This document shows positions 52,835 to 61,230 of a DNA stretch of 64,000 nucleotides, piece after piece (the stretch's first letter is position 1; each line of letters starts with the position of its first letter). Origin of the DNA: an uncultured Dehalococcoidia bacterium (lineage in GTDB: Bacteria > Chloroflexota > Dehalococcoidia > Lucifugimonadales > UBA3495); contig CATOSK010000013.1 of the NCBI GenBank assembly GCA_951812535.1, positions 1 to 64,000 of the forward strand, in the 5' to 3' direction. A model generated the notes under the pieces. It was not told the origin of the DNA. It saw only the letters and a list, made by a program, of their open reading frames with translations, and ran no database searches. The position numbers and the translations under genes are program-made.

Positions 52835-54022
52835 TTAGATAACTGATCCTTCCCCCATCTGCCGGATCTCATCCTCCGAGTAGCCCAACTCCGCGAGGAT
52901 CTCGTCGTTGTGCTCACCCAACAGGGGCGGATGCCGGTCCAGGCCGCCCGGGGTGACCGAAAACTTCAACGGCAGCCCGGTCTGCTTGATGCTGCCCAGC
53001 GTCGGGTGCGGCATTTCCAGGAACATCTCCCGGTGTAGCACCTGCGGGTCTGAAAAGACATCCGCCAGGTCGTTGATCGGACCCGCCGGAACGCTCACTG
53101 CCTGCAGGTCCGCTACCCAGTCCACCGACGGCCGCTTCAGGAAAAACTCCTGCAGCAGCGGAACTATCGTCCCCCGGTTTCGCACCCGGTCGCCGTTGGT
53201 CGCGTACTCCGGATTGTCCTTCAGGTCCTCCCGCCCGACTCCCTGGCAGAACCGCTCCCACAGCCGCTCGGACCCCACCGCCACGTTGAAATACTTTCCG
53301 TCGCTCCCCATGAACCCCTGGTAGGGCACCAGCGTCGGATGGGCCTTTCCCAGGCGTTGTGGCGGAGCGTTGTTCGCGAAGTAGTAACCTGCCTGGTAGG
53401 TCAGCCATGCCACCTGCGCGTCCAGCATCGCTATGTCGATGTATTGGCCATCACCCGTCTCGTATCGGTGCCGCAGCGCCGCCAGGACCGAAAACGCGGC
53501 CCACATTCCTGCTCCGATATCCGTAACCGCTATCCCGATTTTCTCCGGTTCTCCCGCCGGTTCCCCGGTGATGCTCATCAGCCCGCTTATGCCCTGCATG
53601 ATCTGGTCGTATGCCGGTCGCGCCTGGTACGGCCCCGTCTGCCCGAACCCCGATATGGAGCAGAAAATAATCCCCGGGTTGACCTCTTTCACCGTTCCAT
53701 AGTCGATCCCCAGCCGGTGCATCACCCCCGGCGTGAAGTTCTCCACTATGACGTCCGCGTCCTTCGCCAGCTTGAGGAAGACTTCCACCGCCTTCGGCTC
53801 CCGGAAATTCAGCGTCAGGCTCCGCTTGTTCCGGTTGATCGAAAGGAAGTACGCGCTCTCATCGCCAATGAACGGAGGGCCCCACGTCCGCGTATCATCC
53901 CCCGACCCGGGAAGCTCGATCTTGATAACGTCCGCGCCGTAGTCCCCCAGCATTAACGTGCAGAAGGGCCCCGCCAATGCCCGGGTCAGGTCCAGAACGC
54001 GCACGCCTTCCAGCGCTTTCAT
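52835..54022 (-). CDS. CaiB/BaiF family CoA transferase
   Basis: A 395-residue family III CoA transferase. The opening GVRVLDLTRALAGPFCTLML with Asp-Tyr-Gly-Ala-Asp-Val-Ile-Lys-Ile-Glu is diagnostic, and the catalytic Asp lies in the stretch around residue 170 (AVTDIGAGMWA). PTLVPYQGFMGSDGKYFNV and GPINDLADVFSDPQV follow. It would move CoA between organic acids, often in degradation of unusual carboxylates. ATG 54022 is chosen because GGAGG lies about 10 bases upstream. It leads a two-gene unit with tag. Confidence 0.92.
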   Translation of the reverse strand: MKALEGVRVLDLTRALAGPFCTLMLGDYGADVIKIELPGSGDDTRTWGPPFIGDESAYFLSINRNKRSLTLNFREPKAVEVFLKLAKDADVIVENFTPGVMHRLGIDYGTVKEVNPGIIFCSISGFGQTGPYQARPAYDQIMQGISGLMSITGEPAGEPEKIGIAVTDIGAGMWAAFSVLAALRHRYETGDGQYIDIAMLDAQVAWLTYQAGYYFANNAPPQRLGKAHPTLVPYQGFMGSDGKYFNVAVGSERLWERFCQGVGREDLKDNPEYATNGDRVRNRGTIVPLLQEFFLKRPSVDWVADLQAVSVPAGPINDLADVFSDPQVLHREMFLEMPHPTLGSIKQTGLPLKFSVTPGGLDRHPPLLGEHNDEILAELGYSEDEIRQMGEGSVI

Positions 54023-54162
54023 CCGATGCTTCCTCCGTCGGTCAGACTCGTCCCAAACAACCCCCCGTGCCGCCGCTATGACCGCCCCGGGGAGCGCCCC
54101 CATCTTAACATAGCGGCCCTCTCAACAGAGCGGTCCCGGAAACTCCCCCTGCTTCGCCTCTT

Positions 54163-54191
54163 TTGACACCAACCTTGGCCGCCCATATCAT
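54163..54191 (+). promoter_or_regulatory. Near-consensus promoter of queF
   Basis: TTGACA at 54163-54168, 17-base spacing, TATCAT at 54186-54191. Only one base departs from consensus. The predicted start point near 54198 rules out the upstream in-frame start codons of queF. Confidence 0.85.
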
Positions 54192-54228
54192 GTTGCCCAA
54201 TCATTTCGGACACGCCGGGAGGCACCCC

Positions 54229-54660
54229 TTGACCACCATCCCTGAACTCGAGGAACAATACCGCAACCTGGACGTGCAGCTTGCCTGGAATGGCGAAGAA
54301 GCCATCGACGCCGCTTGCCTCCTCGCCTTTCGCTACGAGTATCCGGGAAGCAGCGCCGAGGTCAACATTGACACCGACGAGTTCACCGCCGTCTGTCCCT
54401 GGACCGGTCTCCCTGACTATGGGACCCTGAGCATCGCCTACGTCCCCCGGGAAAGCTGCATTGAGCTCAAGTCCCTCAAGTATTACCTTCTTTCCTATCG
54501 GGACGTCGGGATCGTCCAGGAACATGCCGCCAACCGCATCCTTCTGGACCTCGTGGCTCTCTGCCGGCCCGTCCGCATGAAAGTCAACCTGGACTACAAG
54601 GTCCGCGGAGGCATCCACACCTCGGTAACCGCTGACTACGACCCTTCGGAAATCCTGTAG
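54229..54660 (+). CDS. queF: NADPH-dependent 7-cyano-7-deazaguanine reductase
   Basis: A 143-residue QueF of the short (unimodular) type, which reduces preQ0 to preQ1 in queuosine synthesis. The catalytic Cys56 lies in FTAVCPWTG with Asp63 after it, and the QueF signature ESCIELKSLKYYLLSYRD follows. The start is TTG at 54229: GGGAGG lies about 6 bases before it, and the promoter at 54163-54191 puts the transcript start downstream of all earlier in-frame starts. The transporter gene follows 29 bases later. Confidence 0.93.
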   Translation: MTTIPELEEQYRNLDVQLAWNGEEAIDAACLLAFRYEYPGSSAEVNIDTDEFTAVCPWTGLPDYGTLSIAYVPRESCIELKSLKYYLLSYRDVGIVQEHAANRILLDLVALCRPVRMKVNLDYKVRGGIHTSVTADYDPSEIL

Positions 54661-54689
54661 GCCACTCGCCGTACCCCAGGGAGGACTCT

Positions 54690-55403
54690 ATGCGATTCAC
54701 CGGCAGCTTCGTCATCGTCGCCATCCTGTTCGTTACCGTGCTGATCACATCTAACATCATCGCGGTTAAACCCATCCAGCTCTTGAACCTGCCCTTCCAG
54801 TACATCGGCGGCTCCGCGGTGATCCTGCCCGCCTCCATCATCATCTTCCCCATCAGCTATATCGTCGGCGACATCCTTACTGAGGTCTACGGCTTCCGCG
54901 TCGCCCGCGCCGTCATCTGGCTTGGCTTTGCCGCTAACCTCCTCGTCGTCATCGCCCTTTACCTCACCGGAATAATCCCCGGCGCTCCCTTCTGGTCCGG
55001 TGACGACCAGGGCTCCTACAACCGGATCCTCGGCCAGGTCCCGGGAATACTGGTTGCTTCCTTCATCGCCTACCTCATCGGAGAGTTTTCCAACTCCACC
55101 GTGCTGGCCCTCCTCAAGTACAAAATGCAGGGACGGCTCCTGTGGGTCCGTACCATAGGATCAACCATCGTCGGACAGGGCCTCGACTCCTTCATCTTCA
55201 TCTTCATCGCCTTCGGTGTCTTTGGAGACTGGTCCGGCGCCGCCCTCCTCGGAGCCGCCATCGCCCAGTGGATCACCAAGATTCTCTACGAAACGGTCGC
55301 CACCCCCCTCACTTACGCCGTAGTCAACTATATGAAGCGCAAGGAGCAGATGGACGTCACCGATGTGCCCAGCTCCCTCAACCCCCTCGGCGTCTTCGGA
55401 TAG
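54690..55403 (+). CDS. yhhQ: Queuosine precursor transporter (YhhQ/VUT family)
   Basis: A 237-residue membrane protein with six predicted helices. Diagnostic stretches are TVLITSNIIAVKPIQ near residue 16, FPISYIVGDILTEVYGFRVA and GSTIVGQGLDSFIFIFIAFG. The family imports queuosine precursors such as preQ0 or preQ1. It is directly downstream of queF with AGGGAGGAC before the ATG, and an intrinsic terminator follows. The pair suggests that the cell makes or salvages queuosine partly from imported precursor. Confidence 0.92.
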   Translation: MRFTGSFVIVAILFVTVLITSNIIAVKPIQLLNLPFQYIGGSAVILPASIIIFPISYIVGDILTEVYGFRVARAVIWLGFAANLLVVIALYLTGIIPGAPFWSGDDQGSYNRILGQVPGILVASFIAYLIGEFSNSTVLALLKYKMQGRLLWVRTIGSTIVGQGLDSFIFIFIAFGVFGDWSGAALLGAAIAQWITKILYETVATPLTYAVVNYMKRKEQMDVTDVPSSLNPLGVFG

Positions 55404-55437
55404 GACACTTCCCGCCGTCACAGCCGTCCCAGGAAAC

Positions 55438-55474
55438 AAAGGAAGGCAGGGCGCAACAGCCTGCCTTTCCTTTT
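55438..55474 (+). terminator. Intrinsic terminator of queF-yhhQ
   Basis: Stem of 13 pairs with one bulge (AAAGGAAGGCAGG / CCTGCCTTTCCTTT) around a 9-base loop, ending in a T-run. Confidence 0.85.
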
Positions 55475-55504
55475 GCCATTCCCAGGAGTCACTTACCATA
55501 ACTA

Positions 55505-55590
55505 CTTCTCCCGTCACCCCCGCGTAGGAGAGGTCCCAGACCCCGGTAAAACCAACTCCACGCAACCCCCTCCTTCCCACGCAGTGCCTG
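55505..55590 (+). repeat. Dispersed GC-rich repeat, copy 1
   Basis: About 85 bases beginning TTCTCCCGTCACCCCCGCG, with CCCAGACCCCGGT and AACCAAC inside. It aligns along its whole length with the copy at 62408. Confidence 0.65.
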
Positions 55591-55669
55591 ACCCCCTTTC
55601 CCTTCTCTTCCGTGATCGCCATGAAAACAGCCGATTTTCATGCACTTGCGTGGCCGACAGGCCATCGGT

Positions 55670-55770
55670 GACTCCCGCGCAGGGCCGTCTGCCCTCGCCC
55701 AGGAACGTAACCCCCGCGCAGGCGTAGGCGGGCCGGGAACCCAGGCCCCGGTGGATCCTTCCGGTTGCAA
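55670..55770 (+). repeat. Degraded dispersed repeat
   Basis: Two stretches of the form ACTCCCGCGCAGG and AACCCCCGCGCAGG, then GGGAACCCAGGCCCCGGT. Related in style to the repeats at 55505 and 62408 but more diverged. Confidence 0.4.
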
Positions 55771-55913
55771 CTCCCACCCCAGGCCTCCCCCGGTGCAGTT
55801 TCGCCAAGGCCTCTTTCTTGAGGCAACCTTGTCCGCCCATGGCTGGCAAATGAAATCGGGGCGGGCCTCTGCAGGCCCGCCCCGATGGATCGTTTGTCCT
55901 GCCGTTTCCCTGC

Positions 55914-58900
55914 CTAGTCTTGTCTCTGCTGTCCCATCTGCGCGATGTTGCTTTCCAGTTGGACCCCCATGGTCCGTGCCGACGTAATCCGCGTAACCAG
56001 CAGCCGCGCTGCCTCATCGTTCCGGTAATCGTTCCGCAGTTGGATGTGCAGGTCCCGGTAGTATTCCGCGCCCGCCAGCGGCAGGCCCTCCAGGATCTGC
56101 CCTGCGAACGGAACGTTGTCCGCCCCATGCAGCGCCCCTTCCTCGCCGTCGGCGCTCGGGCGCAATTCGTAGTCCCGGACCGAGGGCTGACCCAGGAAGG
56201 TCCCCCGGAACCACGCCGTCGTGCTCTGCGCCACCGACATCACGAACCGCCAACGCATCTCCGGCAGAAGGTCCGCCGCTCCCGCGTTCTCCAGGTCCCG
56301 GTCAATTCGGCGCATCAGCGACATCGCATTGGACGAACACTCGTTGACCCTCGCCACGTAGTCATCCAGACCCGCCAGGAGAGGTGCCGCCTCTTCTAGG
56401 CCTTGCATTTCGATGAACGTCGGGTGCTGCATCCACATCGGGGCGTACTCCGCCTCCAACCCGCCGGCCAGCAGTTGGTCCCGGGCCGTGTTCGGATTGC
56501 CGCCCAGCATGATGACCAGCTCCTCCATCCACTCCAGGTCTGGCGACACCTCCATCAGTGGTATGGACTGCACGAAGTCCGCCACCAGCTGCATCTGTGC
56601 CCGTTGCTCCGGCGTCATCTCGTTCCGTCCCCCGCCCCGGCGGAAGGGACTCGGCAGGGCCCTTCGGGGCGGCGTGGCAGCCGGCGGCTGGTTGGTGACA
56701 TCTGCTTCCGTCGGCGCCGCAATCTCCGGCCGCGATATCCGCACGAACTCCGGGAATGGGAGTGCAGGTTGTTCCGTCCTGCGGGTCCTCTTGAGGAAGA
56801 AGTAGGCTGCCGCGGCTCCCAGCGCCCCCATCACCACCGCCACGGCCGGCCAGAACACCCAGACCGAGATCCGTCCCGACTTGACTGTGAACGCCTCCGA
56901 GAACAGCCCCGCGTTCCCCGCCTCATCCACCGCCTGCGCCCGCCAGTAATACGTTCCCTTGGGCAGGGCCAATTCCTCCGGGAGGGCGAACTCGGGTTCC
57001 GTCAGGCCCGCCTCTTCGTGGAACAGCGTACGGAACTCCGGGTCCTCCGAAATCTGCACGTTGTACCTTACCCCGCTGGGATCATCCACCGCCGTCCACC
57101 GGGTCTCAGGGCGGAACCCTCCAAAAAACCCTCCCGTCTGTTCGTTCTCCGGCAGTTGCAGCGTCGGTGCTGGCGGCGGAACGTCCTCCATCACGAAGGC
57201 CAGCTCCAGCGCATTTCCCGCCCCGTCCGCTATACCTATGGCGTGCTCCCCCGACGCCGACCGGGGAATCTCCACCGGCACGGCGAAGCTGCCCCGCAGA
57301 TCCGTGGTGCCCGCCCCCACCGGCTCCCCATCGTAGCTTATGGCTATGTTCGACCCCGCTTCAAAACCGAACCCCGTCACCTGCACCGTGGACCCCACGT
57401 TCCCCGCGTCCTGGTCCAGCACAACCCGCGGTGTCACCGAGAAGGGTAGATCAAACCGGTTCGGCGACCCCCCGGCAGAGCTGATTACCGCCACGCCGTG
57501 GTTCCCGCCCACCGAGGCTGGCACCCGCAGCGTCGCTGTCAGCCCGCCCAGCGGACCTGCCGACAGTTCGGACAGCACGACTTCGTCGCTGAAGGCCACC
57601 GTTATCCCGCCCTCGTTCGCCCCAAACCCCGCTCCGGTTATCTCCACGTCCTGCCCGGGAACCCCGCTGGAAACCGAAAGCGCTATCTTCGGAACCACCC
57701 GGAAGTTCGCCGTCGGCTGCGTCCTCTGGGACAGAGACCCTCCCGACACCGTTATCGGGTGCGTACCCCTCGGCGACGCCGGCGCCAGGATGGTGCGGGA
57801 GAAGTTCCCCTGGCCGTCCACGTTGATCCCCGACGCGATGGTCTGTCCGCCATACGCTACCGTCAGTCCCTGCTCCGACGCCCCGAACCCCCGGCCCGTA
57901 ACCGTCACCCTCGAATCCGGCGGCCCTTCCGCCGGGCTCACTTCGATGAATCGTTGGATATCCAGCGGAATATTGGCCGCCGCCCCCGGCGGCGTCCGGA
58001 ATCCCGATGCCGCCAGGAAGTAGGAGCCGCCGGCTATCCCCGGTGCCACAATGCTCTCCGTCCATGACCCGTTGCTGTGGGCGTTGATCGACTGCGCTAC
58101 CGTGGTCCTGCCCAGCCTTATGCTTATCCCCGTCTCGTTGGCGTAGAATCCACTCCCCGTCACCGTCAGCAGGTCTCCGGGTTTCGCCTGCTGGTTGTCC
58201 ACCGAAATCACCGGGACAATGGTGAACGGCGCCCGCAGGTCACTGCCCTCTTCCCCCACCGTGACCAGCACCGTGCCCGCCGGAAGAGACGGCACCGTTA
58301 TCTCGTGCTCCCACGAGCCGGTTCCGCCCGAATTGGCCGCGTCCACTTGGTTATTTCCGAAGTTGATCTGGATCCCAGCTTGGTCCGCCGGAAACCCCTT
58401 TCCCGAAAGGGTCAGCCTCGACCCCGGCGATCCCTTCGAAGCAGAACTCGAGATCACCGGCTCCACGTTAATGCTCTCCCCTGTGCTTCGCCCGCTGATG
58501 CTCCCAATAATTATGACGCTCAGTTCCCCCTGGGGAGCCTCGGGAATCTCTACCTTGGCGCTCCATACCCCGTTCCGGTCAGCTTGTGTGGCAACGCTGT
58601 CCAGCCCGTCCCCTATGTTCAGCGTTATCCGCTCGTTCGCCACCGCTCCCGAACCCTGGAAGGTCACCTCCGTCCCCGGCGGGCCTCCATCGGACGTCAC
58701 CCCCACCGACGTGCCAACCGACACCTGCTGCACCGGAGCGTTGGTCGTCCCGGACCCCGAGGCCGAAATTGTGTGGTTTCCCGCCGTCGTCTGCGGGATC
58801 GTTATGCTCGTCTGCCAGAACCCGCGTCCGTCCGCCACCACCCCCGAGGCCACCTCCGTCCCGCCGAACCGCACCGTTATCCCCGTCTCGTTGGCTCGGA

Positions 58901-59924
58901 AGGCGGTCCCCGTCACCCGCAGCACATCGCCCGGCGTACCCTCCGTCGGAGCCGCCGTCAGCGTCGGCGTAATCTCGAACGACGCCTGTCCTCCGCTTCC
59001 GTCCCCTCCCGTCGCCGAGAGCACCTGCGGCCCCCCCGAGATGTTCGGTATCTGTAGCTGCGACCCCACCGCTCCGCCACTGTCGGCGAAGACCGGCGGC
59101 AGAGTGTTCCCGCCAATCGTCACCTGCACCCTGCCCCCCGGCTCGAACCCAGTCCCCGCCAGGCGGACCGTCGTCCCCGGTGGTCCCTTCGCCGGCCTCA
59201 CGCTGAACGTCGACTCGATAGTGAACGTCCCCGCGTTAAACTCGTTCACGATAACTCGGTAGATCCCTGCTGACAGCGCCGGCACCTGGCAGCTCAAGGT
59301 AGCCCTCCCGTTGCTGTTGCTCCTGTCCCCACACGGCAGCTCTTGCGGGCCGAACCTTACTTCAATCGCCTCCCTTTCCCCAAACCCGCGTCCGCTGATG
59401 GAAAAGTTCGACCCCACGCCGCCTTCACTCCCGACCAGGTCAACCTCAGTCTCTACCCTGAAGGAATCCACCGCGCTGTCCATACAAGGGGCCCTTTCTT
59501 CTGGCGACCCCCCTGTCCCATCTGCTGCTGGTGGCACCGCTGCTCTCACTACGATCGTGGATCGCGAAGTCGCCGTAATCGTCACCGGCCCCCGGGGTTC
59601 GTCCGAAATATCAAACGTATTTTGGAAAGACCCGCTCGATCCCGCGCTCGCGCTTCCCGCGCTCCGGTCCCCTGCCGTGATCGTTACTCGTGCGCGCGGT
59701 TCAAACCCGGTCCCATCCACCGTCACCCTCGTGCCGGGTGGGCCGCTTCGGGGAGAAACTGTAATGGATTCGTTCGGCCTGCAAGACAGGCTCTGTGCCT
59801 GGGCCGTGTTACCGGAAGGAATGGCCGCGAATACAAGGGCTGCTGCAAGCCCCACCAAGACGGAGACTGCAAGGGCCAACGTAATTTTCCAGCGCTGCTG
59901 CCCTCGAGCGGATGTGTTGCGCAC
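55914..59924 (-). CDS. Very large single-pass surface protein with ten TIG-like repeats
   Basis: A 1336-residue protein. A signal-anchor segment lies at residues 14-35. Ten repeats of the IPT/TIG type follow, each starting with a form of GxPGxxVxVxGxGF (for example SGPPGTRVTVDGTGF, KGPPGTTVRLAGTGF, SGVPGQDVEITGAGF). A fibronectin-like unit comes next (TRWTAVDDPSGVRYNVQISE, about residues 930-1015), then a membrane helix (about 1020-1042) with KRTRR after it. The last ~287 residues are a mostly helical domain of no known family. The start is GTG with GGGGA about 9 bases upstream. The layout suggests an adhesin or receptor with ~1000 residues outside the cell and a cytoplasmic reporting domain. 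Confidence 0.85.
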   Translation of the reverse strand: MRNTSARGQQRWKITLALAVSVLVGLAAALVFAAIPSGNTAQAQSLSCRPNESITVSPRSGPPGTRVTVDGTGFEPRARVTITAGDRSAGSASAGSSGSFQNTFDISDEPRGPVTITATSRSTIVVRAAVPPAADGTGGSPEERAPCMDSAVDSFRVETEVDLVGSEGGVGSNFSISGRGFGEREAIEVRFGPQELPCGDRSNSNGRATLSCQVPALSAGIYRVIVNEFNAGTFTIESTFSVRPAKGPPGTTVRLAGTGFEPGGRVQVTIGGNTLPPVFADSGGAVGSQLQIPNISGGPQVLSATGGDGSGGQASFEITPTLTAAPTEGTPGDVLRVTGTAFRANETGITVRFGGTEVASGVVADGRGFWQTSITIPQTTAGNHTISASGSGTTNAPVQQVSVGTSVGVTSDGGPPGTEVTFQGSGAVANERITLNIGDGLDSVATQADRNGVWSAKVEIPEAPQGELSVIIIGSISGRSTGESINVEPVISSSASKGSPGSRLTLSGKGFPADQAGIQINFGNNQVDAANSGGTGSWEHEITVPSLPAGTVLVTVGEEGSDLRAPFTIVPVISVDNQQAKPGDLLTVTGSGFYANETGISIRLGRTTVAQSINAHSNGSWTESIVAPGIAGGSYFLAASGFRTPPGAAANIPLDIQRFIEVSPAEGPPDSRVTVTGRGFGASEQGLTVAYGGQTIASGINVDGQGNFSRTILAPASPRGTHPITVSGGSLSQRTQPTANFRVVPKIALSVSSGVPGQDVEITGAGFGANEGGITVAFSDEVVLSELSAGPLGGLTATLRVPASVGGNHGVAVISSAGGSPNRFDLPFSVTPRVVLDQDAGNVGSTVQVTGFGFEAGSNIAISYDGEPVGAGTTDLRGSFAVPVEIPRSASGEHAIGIADGAGNALELAFVMEDVPPPAPTLQLPENEQTGGFFGGFRPETRWTAVDDPSGVRYNVQISEDPEFRTLFHEEAGLTEPEFALPEELALPKGTYYWRAQAVDEAGNAGLFSEAFTVKSGRISVWVFWPAVAVVMGALGAAAAYFFLKRTRRTEQPALPFPEFVRISRPEIAAPTEADVTNQPPAATPPRRALPSPFRRGGGRNEMTPEQRAQMQLVADFVQSIPLMEVSPDLEWMEELVIMLGGNPNTARDQLLAGGLEAEYAPMWMQHPTFIEMQGLEEAAPLLAGLDDYVARVNECSSNAMSLMRRIDRDLENAGAADLLPEMRWRFVMSVAQSTTAWFRGTFLGQPSVRDYELRPSADGEEGALHGADNVPFAGQILEGLPLAGAEYYRDLHIQLRNDYRNDEAARLLVTRITSARTMGVQLESNIAQMGQQRQD

Positions 59925-60039
59925 GTGCAGGTTCCCCGTTGCCTATAGTGAAAATGCCAACAACTAATGTACTACCCGATGCCCCAACTCGCAACGTCTC
60001 AACCTGCCCCGCCCACCTTGGTATTTCCTCCCCCGCTGC

Positions 60040-60069
60040 TTGACACCGGGGTTTTCCTTCTCCCATATT
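60040..60069 (+). promoter_or_regulatory. Promoter of the frameshifted membrane gene
   Basis: TTGACA at 60040-60045 and CATATT at 60064-60069 with 18 bases between, about 50 bases before the start codon. Confidence 0.5.
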
Positions 60070-60116
60070 TCTGTGAACATTTGGTGATCATCTACGGTAG
60101 TTAAGGGATGCCATCC

Positions 60117-60838
60117 ATGACCTCATCGCCTCTTGATCGCGTTGCCGGCCTCCTTATGATGGTCGGGGCTGCCCTGATGCTCGTCATCTTCTTCATCCGC
60201 CCCGGCTCCGTCCTGCTGCCCCCGGATCCCGAACGTCCTCTGTTGGGAATGGTCAACGTCCTTGCCAATAATGGGGTATTGACCCACGTTTCCGCCTTGG
60301 TCGGTTCCCTCGCCATCCTCATGGTCCTCTTCGGGTTCTTCACTCTTCGCGACGCCGTCGGGCGTCACACCACCAGCGACGCCTTCATCCGTTTCGGAGT
60401 GCTCATGCTGACCGTCGCCGTTGTCGGATTCGTCCTGGCTGCGGGACTCAACCACATCATCGCCCATCTCGTGAATCACGGCACCGCCGAAGGGTTTCAA
60501 CGCAGCGCCATGGTCAACCAGGCCGTTCATGTTCATTCCGTCAAGTCCGGCATACGGATAATCCCAGCTACGCCTATCTTCTCGGGTATTTCCTCGTCGC
60601 CCTGGGACTGTTGGCTCGGTTCTCCTCGGGCCTCCTGAAAGGCCTTGCCGTCGCCGTTGCGGTCATCGCCCTTGCTGGAACCGTGGTCCTCGCCATCGGA
60701 GACCACATCCACACCCTCGGATTCCTCTATCGCGTCGCCGCCCTCGCCGTCCTCCCCTTGCACCTCTGGGTTATTGTCCTCGGGGCCACCCTCTACAATG
60801 GCCATGCCGCCTTGGCTCCAACCCCCGGAGACCGGTAG
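60117..60838 (+). pseudogene. Multi-pass membrane protein broken by a frameshift
   Basis: Two open frames join into one membrane protein of about 240 residues. The first part runs from ATG 60117 (AAGGGA 7 bases upstream) through four hydrophobic segments to about 60540 (QRSAMVNQAVHVHS). The coding signal then moves one frame and continues as SYAYLLGYFLVALGLLARFS through two more membrane segments to the stop at 60838. No stop interrupts the second frame at the junction, so a single insertion or deletion near 60535-60575 explains it. This is a true mutation or a sequencing/assembly error. A good promoter lies upstream. No family recognised. Confidence 0.7.
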
Positions 60839-60913
60839 CCCCATGGCCTGCCGGTGGAACCAAACAAGCCGCCCCTTTCGGGCAGCCGCCGTTATGCGAT
60901 AATGGGGTCTATT

Positions 60914-61069
60914 ATGTGTGAACCGAAGATCAGCCTCCACAGTTACATCGTCAATCTCCTTGAGCCGGTTCCCTTGCCCAGCAAGCTCAAGCTCATCCTG
61001 AAGAACAGTGTGCTGAAGTGTCGCAACGTCGCCCTGTGTTGCGGCCAAATCGGCCAGCCCGGCTGTTGA
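60914..61069 (+). CDS. Small Cys-rich protein
   Basis: A 51-residue protein ending LKCRNVALCCGQIGQPGC, with a Cys, CCG and PGC pattern that looks like a compact metal- or disulfide-binding tail. I recall small proteins with CCGxxGxPGC ends in Dehalococcoidia, but this is memory only. An in-frame ATG at 60902 is an alternative start. GATAAT at 60898-60903 could be a -10 a few bases before the start, another possible leaderless arrangement. Confidence 0.5.
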   Translation: MCEPKISLHSYIVNLLEPVPLPSKLKLILKNSVLKCRNVALCCGQIGQPGC

Positions 61070-61120
61070 CGCCGCTGACCGCCGCCCGGTCCGGGCGGAT
61101 GAGGTTAGCGGAGCCGACCA

Positions 61121-61221
61121 GGTCTCTTAAACAAGTGAACTTAATCGGGGGCGAAAGCAGGACCCCTGGGCGGCAACCCGCCCGCCCCTCTTGGACAGGT
61201 TGCCTAAGTCAGGGGCGAAAG
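61121..61221 (-). repeat. Diverged direct repeat, two 37-base units 64 bases apart
   Basis: Units at 61121-61157 and 61185-61221 match at 25 of 37 positions; both end GGGGCGAAAG. The second can also form a hairpin CGCCCCT/AGGGGCG. On the minus strand each unit starts CTTTCGCCCC. Possible small RNA or degraded mobile element; role unknown. Confidence 0.5.
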
Positions 61222-61230
61222 CGGATACCT

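Noticed and set aside
54163-54228. Earlier TTG/ATG starts for queF
   Set aside because: The near-consensus promoter overlaps them, so they would not be in the mRNA; GGGAGG before the TTG at 54229 fits better.
54192-54228. preQ1 riboswitch in the queF leader
   Set aside because: Only about 30 bases are left after the predicted start point and no pseudoknot-type pairing was found.
61070-61230. tRNA, tmRNA or RNase P RNA in the GC-rich stretch
   Set aside because: No cloverleaf, no tmRNA start motif and no RNase P core sequence could be found; only the diverged direct repeat is visible.
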